Assembly (NCBI RefSeq): GCF_013376475.1
Contig: NZ_CP045508.1
Location: 1,423,501-1,487,500, forward strand
Origin: Desulfolutivibrio sulfoxidireducens
GTDB taxonomy: Bacteria; Desulfobacterota; Desulfovibrionia; Desulfovibrionales; Desulfovibrionaceae
Reading direction: 5' to 3'
DNA length: 64,000 bases
Shown: in pieces, positions 36,380 through 45,492 of the stretch
Layout: every line of letters starts with the position of its first letter
Numbering within the stretch: the first letter of the stretch is position 1
Notes under the pieces: generated by a model
What the model saw: the letters and a program-made list of their open reading frames with translations, nothing else
What the model was told of the DNA's origin: nothing
The model's database searches: none
Made by a program: the position numbers and the translations under genes

Positions 36380-37219
36380 TCATCGGCGAAGCCTCGGGTC
36401 CAGGATGTCCCGCAGGCTTTCGCCCAGAAGGTTGTAGCCGAGCACGGTGAATAAGATCGCCAGTCCGGGGAAGATGGACAGCCAGGGCGCGATTTCCAGC
36501 ACGTCCTTGCCCTCCATGAGCATGTTCCCCCAACTGGGCGTGGGCGGCTGCACCCCGAGCCCCAGAAAGCTCAAGGACGACTCCACCAGGATGGCCCCGG
36601 CCACGCCGAGGGTGGCCGACACCAGCACCGGGGCCAGGGCGTTGGGCAGGATGTGGTGGAACAGGATGTGCGTGGTGCCGGACCCGGCCAGCCGCGCGGC
36701 CAGGACGAATTCGCGGTTGCGCAGGGTCAGCGTCTCGGCCCGCACCAGCCGGGCCACGCCCATCCAGGAGGTCAGCCCGATGACCACCATGATGTTCACA
36801 AGCGACGGTTCGAGAAAGGCGATGACCGCCAGGATCAGGAAAAAGGACGGGAAACACAGCATTACGTCCACCCCGCGCATGACCGCCTCGTCCACCAGCC
36901 CGCCGAAATAGCCGGATACAAGCCCCAACACCAGCCCGATGGCCACGGACAGGCCCACGGCCACGAAACCCACCCACAAGGACACCCGGCCGCCATAGAG
37001 CATCCGCGAGAAGACGTCCCGGCCCAGGGCGTCGGTGCCCATGGGGTGTGTCAGGCTCGGCGGTTGAAGGACGGCGTCCACATCCAGGCGCGTGGGGTCG
37101 TGTGCGGCCAGAAGCGGGGCGAAAAGCGCGCCCAGGGACATGACCCCGACCAGGATCAGTCCGGCCAGGAGCATGCCGTAGCGGGCGAAAAAGAAGCGGG
37201 CGCGGCGGGGCTCAGTCAT
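36380..37219 (-). CDS. Peptide/nickel-type ABC permease, DppC/OppC family
   Basis: A 279-residue inner-membrane subunit with five or six helices and the family EAA-type loop (EFVLAARLAGSGTTHILFHHILPN). HPMGTDALGRDVFSRMLYGGR is the usual DppC N-terminal motif. It overlaps the DppB-type gene by 8 bases. No binding protein or ATPase gene lies nearby, so those parts must be encoded elsewhere. Substrate (peptide, nickel or other) cannot be told. Confidence 0.93.
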   Translation of the reverse strand: MTEPRRARFFFARYGMLLAGLILVGVMSLGALFAPLLAAHDPTRLDVDAVLQPPSLTHPMGTDALGRDVFSRMLYGGRVSLWVGFVAVGLSVAIGLVLGLVSGYFGGLVDEAVMRGVDVMLCFPSFFLILAVIAFLEPSLVNIMVVIGLTSWMGVARLVRAETLTLRNREFVLAARLAGSGTTHILFHHILPNALAPVLVSATLGVAGAILVESSLSFLGLGVQPPTPSWGNMLMEGKDVLEIAPWLSIFPGLAILFTVLGYNLLGESLRDILDPRLRR

Positions 37220-38210
37220 CGTTCCGGCTCCCCATGCGCACGCGCGGATCGGCCAGGGCGTAGCCCACGTCGGCCAGGAGGTTCCCGGCCAGGGTCAGGA
37301 TGGCCCCGAGCACCAGATTGCCCATGATCAGCGGATAGTCGCGGGACATGACCGCCTGATAGAAAAGCTGGCCCAGGCCGGGCAGGGCGTAGATGGACTC
37401 GATGATCACCGAGCCGCCGATAAGCCCGGGCAGGGACAGCCCGAGGATGGTGATGACCGGCAGAAGGGCGTTGCGCAGGGCGTGCTTGAAGATGACCACG
37501 CGTTCGGGCAGGCCCTTGGCCCGGGCGGTCAGGATGTAGTCCTGGCGCAGGACCTCGAGCATGGAGGAGCGCATGAACCGGGACATGCCGGCCAGGCTGC
37601 CGAAGGTGTAGATGAAAATCGGCATGGCCAGGTGCCTGGCCAGATCGGCGGCCTTGTCCAGGGGGGAGAGGGCGGCGAAATCCAGCGAGGTCATGCCGGA
37701 GATGGGCAGGATGGGCCAGTGGATGCCGAGGGCCAGCATGAGCAGAAGCGCCAGCCAGAAGCCGGGCATGGCGAAGCCGATGAACACCAGGACGGTGGTG
37801 GCCCGGTCGAAGAGGCCGCCCTGTCTGTTGGCGGCGATGACCCCGATGGGGATGGCGATGGACAGGGTGAGGATGAGCGAGACGATGTTCATGCCGATGG
37901 TCAGGGGCAGGCGTTCCTTGATCTTGTCCCAGACGGCGCGGTTGTCGCCGCTTAGGGACTTGCCGAAGTCGAAACTGGCCATGCGCGCCAGCCAGTCCAG
38001 GTATTGGACGTGGATGGGCCGGTCCAGGCCGTAGATTTTTTCCAATCGGGCGCGGGTTTCGGCTGTGGCGTAGGGGTTTAAGGTGGTCTGGAGGTCGGTG
38101 GGCGAGCCCGGGGCCAGATGGATGACGCCAAAGCTGATGATGGTGATGCCGAGGAAAATAACGGCCACCCAGATGGTTTTGAGGGCGAGGATACGCAGCA
38201 GGGCGAGCAC
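37212..38210 (-). CDS. Peptide/nickel-type ABC permease, DppB/OppB family
   Basis: A 332-residue subunit with six helices. It contains APGSPTDLQTTLNPYAT near the N-terminus, the EAA loop (QDYILTARAKGLPERVVIFK) and NALLPVITILGLSLPGLIGG. GTG 38210 is chosen because AAGGAG lies five bases upstream and the product then matches the family length. The open frame runs further to 38354 with a proline-rich, unlikely N-terminus. It pairs with the DppC-type gene in translational overlap. Confidence 0.92.
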   Translation of the reverse strand: MLALLRILALKTIWVAVIFLGITIISFGVIHLAPGSPTDLQTTLNPYATAETRARLEKIYGLDRPIHVQYLDWLARMASFDFGKSLSGDNRAVWDKIKERLPLTIGMNIVSLILTLSIAIPIGVIAANRQGGLFDRATTVLVFIGFAMPGFWLALLLMLALGIHWPILPISGMTSLDFAALSPLDKAADLARHLAMPIFIYTFGSLAGMSRFMRSSMLEVLRQDYILTARAKGLPERVVIFKHALRNALLPVITILGLSLPGLIGGSVIIESIYALPGLGQLFYQAVMSRDYPLIMGNLVLGAILTLAGNLLADVGYALADPRVRMGSRNDD

Positions 38211-38328
38211 GCGGACTCCTTGTGGGGCGCGGCGAGGGCGCGGGGTACGGGGTGTTTTTAAAGGAAACGGCGGTGGAAGGGAAGTGCGGCGGGGAGGTGG
38301 AAATTTTTGAGGCGGGCGCGATTGGGTG

Positions 38329-38357
38329 TTGACTTCGGGCGGCATGAGTGGCACAAG
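38329..38357 (+). promoter_or_regulatory. Possible promoter of tRNA-Ala
   Basis: TTGACT at 38329-38334 is a good -35 box 37 bases upstream of the tRNA. The -10 position at 17-base spacing reads CACAAG, which is poor. Confidence 0.35.
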
Positions 38358-38370
38358 GCATTCCTCGCAC

Positions 38371-38446
<76 letters not shown>

Positions 38447-38458
38447 AAATGATTTTAA

Positions 38459-38492
38459 GGGGTTATCCAGAGATGGGTAGCCCCTTTTTCTT
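38459..38492 (+). terminator. Rho-independent terminator of tRNA-Ala
   Basis: GGGG and ATCC pair with GGGT and CCCC around an AGAGAT loop, followed by TTTTTCTTT, 12 bases past the tRNA. Confidence 0.8.
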
Positions 38493-38508
38493 TGTCTAAG
38501 CGCCAACG

Positions 38509-38520
38509 CGCGCCAACACT
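38509..38520. repeat. Short direct repeat, left copy
   Basis: CGCGCCAACACT, preceded by an extra GCGCCAAC. A near copy (CGCACCAACACT) is at 40157-40168, so the pair brackets the ATPase gene. Confidence 0.4.
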
Positions 38521-38668
38521 AGGTTGTGGCGGGTATGTCCAGGGCAGAACCATTTCCCAGCCCACTTCACCTGACCAGAAAAGATTCCGGATCCCTTTTT
38601 TTCAAGGGGTATAATTGCCAACGTTGTTTACTGAAGGCAGTGTATAAAAATTATTATGGAGGATTAAA

Positions 38669-40117
38669 ATGTCTGACCCACGTAAGGCGTTGGAACAAAA
38701 ATTTAATGATAGAAATAGATATTCTAACTTTGGGCCTATCTTAAGGTCAATTGACATTCAAGGCTTTCGAGGAGTGTTTAAAAAAATTTCGTTCAACCAT
38801 CCCATTACAGCATTTTCTGGATTGAATGGATGCGGGAAAAGTACAATTGGACAGATTGCAGTTTGCGGATATAAAAAGCCTTCGACAAGTTCAAATTATA
38901 GGCGTTATTATATAAACGACTTTTTCCCGTACTCTGTAGCTGATCCGAACCCATTTGGACCAGATTCTAAAGTTGTGTATGAGTATGCAACAAGTACTCC
39001 ACTAGAAAGTAAGACTCTTACAATTTCCAGAGCTACTTCAGAGTGGTCAGGATATAAAAGACAACCAGAAAGATTTTGTTATTATATTGGAATAGCTGCT
39101 TATCTTCCAAAGGTTGAGCGTAGAGATTTTAGTGTCTATCTGTCTAGAGATATTTCTCTAGGCGACAAAAGGGTTCTGGATGAAGAAGTAAAAAGTAAAG
39201 TTAAAATTATCTTGAATCAAGATTATTCAGACTTATTTTATCAGCAGATATTACATAAAAACAAAGACGCTCAACTCGGCATGGCTTCTAAGGGAAGTGA
39301 TACCTATTCTGAAAATAACATGGGTTTTGGAGAAGGTAGAATATTTTATTTAGTAAATTTACTTGAAAATTCACCAAGTCAAAGCTTGTTTGTTATAGAA
39401 GAGCCAGAGACATCTCTTCATGAAGACGCCCAGCATGAGTTTACTAAATATTTGCTAGAGATTTGTGGACGTAGAAACCATCAAATTGTCTTTTCAACAC
39501 ATTCAAGTACGATATTAAACGCTTTGCCACCGGAGTCAAGGCAATTTATTTATAGGAAGGGAAATGAAATCGAACTATATGAATCAATATCTTCAACACG
39601 GGCAAGGTCAATTTTGTCTCGTGGGCATTTTAGATCTTTAAACATTTGTGTTGAAGATGAGTTTGCAAAATATTTACTTACAGAGATTATTAGAAAAGAA
39701 AATCAAGCTTTATTAAAAACTATTATGATAGAGTCCGTAGGTGACACTAAAGCTGTCTTGAGTGCAGTGCGATTGCTGCAAAAAATTTCAGTCAATGTTA
39801 TCGCTATAAGAGATGGTGACATAGGAGATGATAGAGCAAATAGCGTATATTCCTTGCCGGGCTCTCTTCCTCCGGAAAAAGAGGTTTACCTTAATCCAAA
39901 TGTCAAAGGTGCAATTAAATGTAAGTATGGCATAGAGATAGATGCTATGCTATCTTTGCACCCAGACTTAGACCATCATGACTATACGGATCTTTTCTCG
40001 AATGAGGCTGAAACAGATGCAGCTTCATTTAGATCTTTTGCAATAGACTGTTACTTGTCTGAGCTTAAAAAAGAAGATTACTTAGATTTGGTAAGTGTAA
40101 TTACAGAAAGATGTTGA
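38669..40117 (+). CDS. AAA ATPase with C-terminal TOPRIM-like domain (OLD-like)
   Basis: A 482-residue AT-rich gene. An SMC/OLD-type ATPase head has Walker A GLNGCGKS near residue 51, a signature-like region around NNMGFGEGRIFYLVNLL, Walker B LFVIEEPETSLHEDAQ near 245 and a switch His in FSTHSST. From about 325 a TOPRIM-like part follows: VEDEFAKYLLTEII (acidic motif) and VIAIRDGDIGDD (DxD motif). OLD-family ATPase-nucleases, including GajA of the Gabija system, act in phage defence. No second defence gene such as a UvrD-like helicase follows. GGAGG precedes ATG 38669. It may be a stand-alone defence nuclease (inference). Confidence 0.8.
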   Translation: MSDPRKALEQKFNDRNRYSNFGPILRSIDIQGFRGVFKKISFNHPITAFSGLNGCGKSTIGQIAVCGYKKPSTSSNYRRYYINDFFPYSVADPNPFGPDSKVVYEYATSTPLESKTLTISRATSEWSGYKRQPERFCYYIGIAAYLPKVERRDFSVYLSRDISLGDKRVLDEEVKSKVKIILNQDYSDLFYQQILHKNKDAQLGMASKGSDTYSENNMGFGEGRIFYLVNLLENSPSQSLFVIEEPETSLHEDAQHEFTKYLLEICGRRNHQIVFSTHSSTILNALPPESRQFIYRKGNEIELYESISSTRARSILSRGHFRSLNICVEDEFAKYLLTEIIRKENQALLKTIMIESVGDTKAVLSAVRLLQKISVNVIAIRDGDIGDDRANSVYSLPGSLPPEKEVYLNPNVKGAIKCKYGIEIDAMLSLHPDLDHHDYTDLFSNEAETDAASFRSFAIDCYLSELKKEDYLDLVSVITERC

Positions 40118-40533
40118 ACAAATAGCTGGAGTTTAGTTTCCTTAAGAGAAAGCACCCGCACCAACACTGCCCGTTGGCTATGGTGTTGGACCTCGCCCCG
40201 GCATCCCCATCTAGATTTTCCTATCGATTTGTACGAGAAAGTATCCCAACGCTTTTTGAAAGTTCCTCAAGTGTCTAGCTTGGTTAGGTTTTCTGTTTCC
40301 GTTTAAATTATTTAGGATTTTTTGCTGGCGGTGCGCTGTTGGGTTCGAAATGATTTTCTGACCTACTATTCAAGCGTCCCGGTCTTTCCCCTTGTCATTG
40401 TGGTGGGATCGTTGGTAAATGGATGTCAGATTTTGTTAAATATTGCCGAATTCATAGCGTCTAGATTGATTTTAGAATTTTCTGTTCTCGATCGGCGCTG
40501 TTAACATTGTTGACTCGCGATGGAGTTTTTTTG
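40118..40533. other. AT-rich spacer, no gene supported
   Basis: 416 bases of island DNA. It holds a hairpin CCAACAC/GTGTTGG (40161-40167 and 40183-40189) just after the ATPase gene. A 60-residue frame at 40322 has no ribosome site or motif. Confidence 0.5.
40157..40168. repeat. Short direct repeat, right copy
   Basis: CGCACCAACACT, 11 of 12 bases identical to 38509-38520. It overlaps the hairpin after the ATPase gene. Confidence 0.4.
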
Positions 40534-41146
40534 ATGTTCGACAAGTGTACACCGAATGTAAAAGGTGCTATCATAGGTGCGATAGTCGCTGTTTCGCTCG
40601 CCATTCTAGGTGGTGTTTTTAAGTTAGGATATTATGTCGGAGAGAAAGATCTAGATCTTTATAAAAAAACTAGCAACATTAATCCTCAAAAACTATTGGA
40701 CGATCTTGCCATGATCTCAAGCGATCTTGGTGAAAAAATTAGTTGTAAAAATGAATTAGAGCAGGCAAGAGCTAGTAACAAGCAACTGTCTGAAAGCTTG
40801 AGGAAAACACAGTCAGATATATCGAACAAAGAACATATTATTGCTGGCCATAAAACTGATATTGAGAAGTTAAAGCAGCAAATAAAGCTAGTTTTTCAAG
40901 ATGATGGCGACATTTTTACGGTTAAGGAAAACGAATCAATTTCTTTTGCAAAAGGGCTGTTGACTGTCGGCTTAAAAAATGTCTCGCTTGTATCTAGTGA
41001 TTGCACAATGAATATATGGCGATAGAAAGGTTATTCAAATAGGATCAAGTGCTAACGTGGACATTGATGGCATTATTTGTAAAGTTACTGTTAAAAAAAT
41101 ACTTCTTGGCGCAGCAGAGCTCGATTTAAAGTGCAATAAACCTTAG
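40534..41146 (+). pseudogene. Frameshifted single-pass membrane coiled-coil protein
   Basis: The frame from ATG 40534 encodes a hydrophobic helix (GAIIGAIVAVSLAILGGVF) and a coiled coil of about 80 residues (NELEQARASNKQLSESL), then stops at TAG 41023-41025. In the +1 frame from 41021 the protein continues sensibly for 41 residues (VIQIGSSANVDIDGIICKV) to TAG 41144. One extra base near 41015-41021 would explain it. It could be a true inactivating mutation, a sequencing error, or programmed frameshifting, though no slippery site is obvious. Family not recognised. Confidence 0.65.
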
Positions 41147-41157
41147 CACTGAGGAGA

Positions 41158-41901
41158 GTGAGTGCTTTCAAAACTTACAAGCGACCCGATCTTGATATTA
41201 GTTCTTACTTCGGCACATTTCCGATCAACACCAACTCTGTGATGGGTAAAACCTTGAATAATTCTCCAGAATATCAGCTGCTATTGTCAGCTTACAACGA
41301 AATGACAAAGGCATATTTTCAGATGAAGAAGGCTTTTGGTGAAATGAAAAAAGCATATTTTGCTACAGATCAAGAAAGAGAAAAACATTTTCAATCAGCT
41401 GAAAAATATTATAAACTAGCCTATGTAAATGATGTCTCAGGGTTAAGAAACAAAAACTCTTATGAAGAAGTTACGGACAAAGATAATTACTGCCATATTT
41501 TTATTGATTTAGACAATTTAAAATGGACAAATGACACCTTGGGAAGCTTGGTCGGCGATGAACTAATACAAATAGTAGGTACTGAGTTACTAAAATTAGC
41601 TGGAGAAATACCAGCATTGTGTTTTCACATTCATGGAGATGAATTTCTTGTGCTCATGAAAAATAGAAAAGATGCGAAAAAAATTGCTGATAAAGTTCAA
41701 ACAAATCTAATGAAAACAACAAAACAAATTGCTGGCCTTGCTCAGTTTAATGGAGTACTTATTACTTATGGAATTGGTGAGACATATGATGCTGCAGACA
41801 AAGATTGTAAAGACCAAAAAGAACAACGTCTCAGGGATGGTAAAAGAGTTCGGCGAGGAGAAAAACCAATAAATGTCGAAATGCTTAAAAAAACTGATTA
41901 G
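41158..41901 (+). CDS. GGDEF-domain protein with altered HGDEF active-site motif
   Basis: A 247-residue AT-rich gene. An N-terminal helical segment has repeated units like YFQMKKAFGEMKKAYF, then a GGDEF fold from about 90: YVNDVSGLRNKNSYEEV, IFIDLDNLKWTNDTLGSLVGDELIQ with the metal and substrate residues, and HIHGDEFLVLM where His replaces the first Gly. No inhibitory RxxD site precedes it. No sensor domain is present. Small GGDEF genes of this kind occur in mobile regions; product and activity are uncertain. GTG 41158 is close to its ribosome site; ATG 41242 could be the true start. Confidence 0.72.
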   Translation: MSAFKTYKRPDLDISSYFGTFPINTNSVMGKTLNNSPEYQLLLSAYNEMTKAYFQMKKAFGEMKKAYFATDQEREKHFQSAEKYYKLAYVNDVSGLRNKNSYEEVTDKDNYCHIFIDLDNLKWTNDTLGSLVGDELIQIVGTELLKLAGEIPALCFHIHGDEFLVLMKNRKDAKKIADKVQTNLMKTTKQIAGLAQFNGVLITYGIGETYDAADKDCKDQKEQRLRDGKRVRRGEKPINVEMLKKTD

Positions 41902-42010
41902 TTGAACATATATTTTTAACATGAAGGTTTAGGCGCTGTACATTGTAGTTTTAAAAAAGGTTGTACAGCGATAGTATTCACCGGACACAGCCGCCCCAGC
42001 GGGGCAATAA

Positions 42011-42160
42011 TCACGCTGCAACATAATCCTCGTCCGCGTCGGATTCCTTGGAAGGAGGAAGGCTTTCAAGGAAAACGCCGTACGGCGTCCGGCCGTCCAG
42101 GTTTCGACCCTGGTACGGGCGCTCCCCATCTTCTTCCAGGACAAGCGCAGTTGCGGGGCT
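42011..42160 (-). pseudogene. C-terminal remnant of an IS481-type transposase
   Basis: On the minus strand the frame ending at TGA 42011 reads ERPYQGRNLDGRTPYGVF, the conserved end of IS481/IS3-type integrase cores (ERPHQGR.. GRTP). Upstream sequence is not coding for the rest of the enzyme, so only the tail survives. It differs from the complete IS481 element at 33097. Confidence 0.6.
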
Positions 42161-42275
42161 TGGCGCATTTCTCGCCGGGGCGAGTCACAGGGCTATGGGA
42201 TTTGCCTGGTCAATTTCAGGAGTTCTAGCTCATCCTGGGTGTTTCCCTCTCCTGCTTGGCCTGAATGGAGTGCTG

Positions 42276-42875
42276 TCATGTGGAACTCTGGGTTCTGGCC
42301 CTGTGTGCGGCTAAACGGCCAAACGTCTTCTTCATCAGAAGGGCGGTGATGCCGACGCCGAGCAGGAGCGACAGGACCCAGTCGTACCAGAGAAAAAAAC
42401 CGTATGCATTGTAGATTACGTAAACGCAGTAAGGCACGATGATGAGGCAATTCGTGAGTAGGCCAGGATTGTAAGTCGGTTTGCCTTGCTGGAAGCCGAC
42501 CGTGTGCATCACGTTGTTGATGATGATCTGAAACCAGATCATTGACATCCCTATCCACGGAGCGACGTTGGCCAGAACTGCCCCGAGAATGATCAGTGGC
42601 CAAGCGATGAGGATATTCACCTGAAAGACGTAGGCCTCGTCCAAAGGATAATCGGGATCGTTTCCGGTGCCCAACGGGGAGCGCTTGTTGATGAATTCCT
42701 TGAAGCCCTCTGGTGCGAGGACATACTCCTCCACTTCGTGGATCATTAGGATCGGCAGATGGATGGCCATGAGCCACATCCACAGGCTTATGTTATCCTT
42801 GAAAAGGATCAGAAGAGTCAGCAAGATCGGAGCAACGAGCAGGTTCATACTTTGCCAGAAGTGAGACCGCTGCAC
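42276..42875 (-). CDS. HXXEE-domain membrane protein
   Basis: A 199-residue protein with about six hydrophobic helices. HLPILMIHEVEEYVLAPEGF near residues 39-58 holds the HEVEE motif that names the HXXEE family, and NNVMHTVGF near 120 supplies another conserved His. Function of the family is unknown; the acidic and His residues suggest metal binding in the membrane. The GTG 42875 start has AGGA just upstream; ATG 42848 is an alternative. It lies alone between insertion-sequence DNA. Confidence 0.78.
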   Translation of the reverse strand: MQRSHFWQSMNLLVAPILLTLLILFKDNISLWMWLMAIHLPILMIHEVEEYVLAPEGFKEFINKRSPLGTGNDPDYPLDEAYVFQVNILIAWPLIILGAVLANVAPWIGMSMIWFQIIINNVMHTVGFQQGKPTYNPGLLTNCLIIVPYCVYVIYNAYGFFLWYDWVLSLLLGVGITALLMKKTFGRLAAHRARTQSST

Positions 42876-42938
42876 AATCCTATGATGTCGTTACGGAATT
42901 CTTCCGAAAGGTCTCGGACGTCTTATTCCGCCGTTGTT

Positions 42939-44177
42939 TAGCCGCCAGCGATGATCTTGCTTCGCCTTGCGGCGGCGCTCGTCACCCCGTTGGCGTAAGT
43001 GTTCCTCAGCATGCCGCTTTGAGCGCCGCCTTTTTTAGGTTGAAGGCCATGGCGTTGAGTAAAAATTCAAGCTCGACCTTGGGCACCCCAAGGTAACGCG
43101 TCCGGAAGAATCCATAACCTCGCTTGAGCGTTCCGAAAGCCCGTTCCACCTTCGACCGGACACTGCTGACTTGGCGGTTTGCCGCTTTTTCGGCGGGGTT
43201 CAGCGCACGGTTGCGAGCGGCCTTATGCATGATGCCGTCAGCAAGTCCCCGGGCTTGGAGCACATGCCTGTTCAACTGGCTGCTGTATCCCTTGTCTGCG
43301 TAGATGCGGCCCCCTGGCATGGGGCCAATCTCATCCAGAATATCCACGAATTCCTGCGTATCCGAATGGTTGGCCGGCGTGACATGGCCGCCAAGGAGAA
43401 AGCCGTCCCGGCTGTCCGTGGCCGCATGGACTTTGTAGCCGTAATATGCCCGGTTCCCTTTGCGCAACCAGGCCGCATCGGCGTCATCGGAGTAGCTGAT
43501 GGTTACGTCCGACGCCTCGTCGTCATCTTCCTCGCGGTCTTCGGGAAGAATATCGATCACCTTGAGGGGGCGGCGCGAGGAGGTGATGACGCTCGCGTCC
43601 ACGATGGCTCCTTCACGTACCAGTATGCCGCGCCGCTGGAGTTGATGGTTGAGTTTGTCCAGAAGCCGCTTCAAGACGTTTTTTTCAAGCAGGCTCTGCC
43701 GAAACCGGCAAATGGTCGAGGAATCGGGCACTTGGTCATGATCAAGGGAGAGGCGCACGAACCGGACAAAGGACAACCGATCGTACAAGCATTCTTCCAC
43801 CGCCGCATCGCTCAGGTTGTACCACCTCTGGAGCAGAAGGATTTTAAACATCGGCAACGGCGCATAGGCGGGATTGCCAACGGCATTGGCAACCCGGCTA
43901 AGCTTTTTCCGAAGAAGCTTCTCAAACGGCTTCCAGTCAATGAGGCGATCTATTTCGTCCAGGAAGCATTCCTTGTGCCTGCGACGGGACACGACGTAGT
44001 CGGCAATGCCGGGCTTTTTGGAATTGCGCTCGTTCATGATCGCCTCCATCATTTTGATGGAGAAAACATAGCACAATTGCCTAAAATTACAACAGATTTG
44101 TGCCATTTTTCGCGCAACGATCTCGAAGTGATTGATTCTGCCATAGTCCATGATGCTCACTCCTTCTTCGGCTAGAG
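42939..44177 (-). mobile_element. IS5-family insertion sequence (ends approximate)
   Basis: The transposase gene with about 65 bases left and 140 bases right. Candidate imperfect terminal repeats are TTTAGCCGCCAGCGATGA at the left and the reverse of TCACTCCTTCTTCGGCTAGA at the right, sharing TAGCCG. No certain target duplication was found, so the boundaries are tentative. Confidence 0.5.
43006..44037 (-). CDS. IS5-family transposase (DDE_Tnp_1)
   Basis: A 343-residue transposase. The N-terminal DUF772-type region (PMFKILLLQRWYNLSDAAVEE) is followed by the catalytic core: first Asp in AIVDASVI, second Asp in IYADKGYSS and Glu in SKVERAFGTLKRGYG. YYGYKVHAATD is also typical. ATG 44037 follows GGAGG at good spacing; the frame opens further upstream at 44160. 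It appears intact. Confidence 0.92.
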   Translation of the reverse strand: MNERNSKKPGIADYVVSRRRHKECFLDEIDRLIDWKPFEKLLRKKLSRVANAVGNPAYAPLPMFKILLLQRWYNLSDAAVEECLYDRLSFVRFVRLSLDHDQVPDSSTICRFRQSLLEKNVLKRLLDKLNHQLQRRGILVREGAIVDASVITSSRRPLKVIDILPEDREEDDDEASDVTISYSDDADAAWLRKGNRAYYGYKVHAATDSRDGFLLGGHVTPANHSDTQEFVDILDEIGPMPGGRIYADKGYSSQLNRHVLQARGLADGIMHKAARNRALNPAEKAANRQVSSVRSKVERAFGTLKRGYGFFRTRYLGVPKVELEFLLNAMAFNLKKAALKAAC

Positions 44178-44359
44178 GGTTGTGAAAACAAATCGTTTGC
44201 TGCCGGGCAGTCAGGCATGAAATGTACGTCTGCTATTGCATTCAGTTTCACCGTCGCTCGGCCCAATCTCCTCCCCAAGGTTCCGCCGCCCCGTAACCTT
44301 CCCCAAGCTGAGGCTACCCCCCCTTCGGGATTCCCCATTCCCGACCTCCGGAGGAGCCC

Positions 44360-44531
44360 ATGCCTATTAACTCAAATTCCCATATCGTTTACAGCCAGAC
44401 TTGTTACGACCCGTTGTCCGACGGCGTTCTGATCGGCATCAGCGCTGCCACCACAGGGATGGTTTCACGGAATAATATGGTGAAATGGCCCGCTTGTAGA
44501 GTCTTGATTTCTTTAGCGCCCGATCACGTCG
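44360..44531 (+). pseudogene. Small ORF apparently interrupted by the IS3 element
   Basis: ATG 44360 has a strong GGAGGAG ribosome site. The frame reads MPINSNSHIVYSQTCYDPLS and runs into the IS3 element at 44532. Excising the element and one CGTCG copy lets it continue from 45952 for about 38 more residues to TGA 46072 or so. The product of about 95 residues is not recognised, and it may not be a real gene. Confidence 0.35.
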
Positions 44532-44562
44532 TGGAGTTGCCCCCGCTAAACCGGACACCAGT

Positions 44563-45492
44563 TTAAGAACGTTGGCCACGCCCCGCCGCCGTCCGGCCGC
44601 CTCCGACGAGCTCGTTGGCGGCCCATTCTCGGCGGCGGGCCGTCGGCTTACTCCGCAGTGACTCGCCAGCAACACACATCCGTATGAACTCACGAGGCGA
44701 CATCATCTTCAGCCCTTTGTGCGGATGGATTTCGTTGTAATCCTCGAACCATGCCGCAAGCTGGCTCAGGACGGTCCGGGCATCTGGACGATCGTTGACG
44801 TACACGTAATCGCGTTTGAAGGTCTTCACGAACGCCTCGGCCATGCCGTTGCTCTCCGGGCTTCTGACCGGGGTGAACCTGCTAACCAGGCCCAGCCAGG
44901 ACGCAAATTCCACAGTCTCCTTGGCCGTGAAGCAGGAGCCGTTGTCGGTCAGCCACTCCAAACGGTGCGGCGCATGGCTCGTCCCGAATCGTTTCTCCAC
45001 GCATTCCAGCATCATATCCCGCACCATGGCGCCGGAGATGCCCCCTGTCGCGGCCACAAAGCCGATGATTTCCCTATCGCAGCAATCCAGGGCGAACGCC
45101 ACCCTGACCTTCTCGCTGTTCAAGCATCCAATCTCGAAAGCATCAGCACACCAGCGCAGATTGCTCCGCAGCATGATGACCTTGCCATCATGAGACCGCT
45201 CTGGACGCTTGCCGGTGTGCCTGGCCAAAAGCAGGCCGTAAAGGCGCATGATCCGATACACGCGCTTGTGGTTCACCCGTGCCTGCCCCAGTTCCACGAG
45301 ACGCCGGTTCAGCAGGGCGCACACTCGCCGGTAGCCGTAGGTCAGCCGACCATCGACGATCTCACGGATCAAAGGCAGCAGGACTTCGTCCTGGGCCTTG
45401 GAATAACGGAGAGGGCGATTCCTTGGGCCGGTCGCCAGTCGTTCGGACAACTGCGAACGGGCCACGTCGAACGCCTCCGCCACCCGTTTCAC
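44563..45492 (-). CDS. IS3-family transposase OrfB
   Basis: A 309-residue integrase-core protein with HTH_21 (LIREIVDGRLTYGYRRVCALLNR) and DDE residues: first Asp in LRWCADAFEIG, second in WLTDNGSCFTA and Glu in SPESNGMAEAFVKTFKRDY. GTG 45492 overlaps the OrfA stop (GTGA). In this family a frameshift usually fuses OrfA and OrfB into the active transposase. Confidence 0.92.
   Translation of the reverse strand: MKRVAEAFDVARSQLSERLATGPRNRPLRYSKAQDEVLLPLIREIVDGRLTYGYRRVCALLNRRLVELGQARVNHKRVYRIMRLYGLLLARHTGKRPERSHDGKVIMLRSNLRWCADAFEIGCLNSEKVRVAFALDCCDREIIGFVAATGGISGAMVRDMMLECVEKRFGTSHAPHRLEWLTDNGSCFTAKETVEFASWLGLVSRFTPVRSPESNGMAEAFVKTFKRDYVYVNDRPDARTVLSQLAAWFEDYNEIHPHKGLKMMSPREFIRMCVAGESLRSKPTARRREWAANELVGGGRTAAGRGQRS

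Noticed and set aside
40322-40504. 60-residue hydrophobic frame
   Set aside because: No start signal, and the surrounding sequence shows no coding periodicity that I can see.
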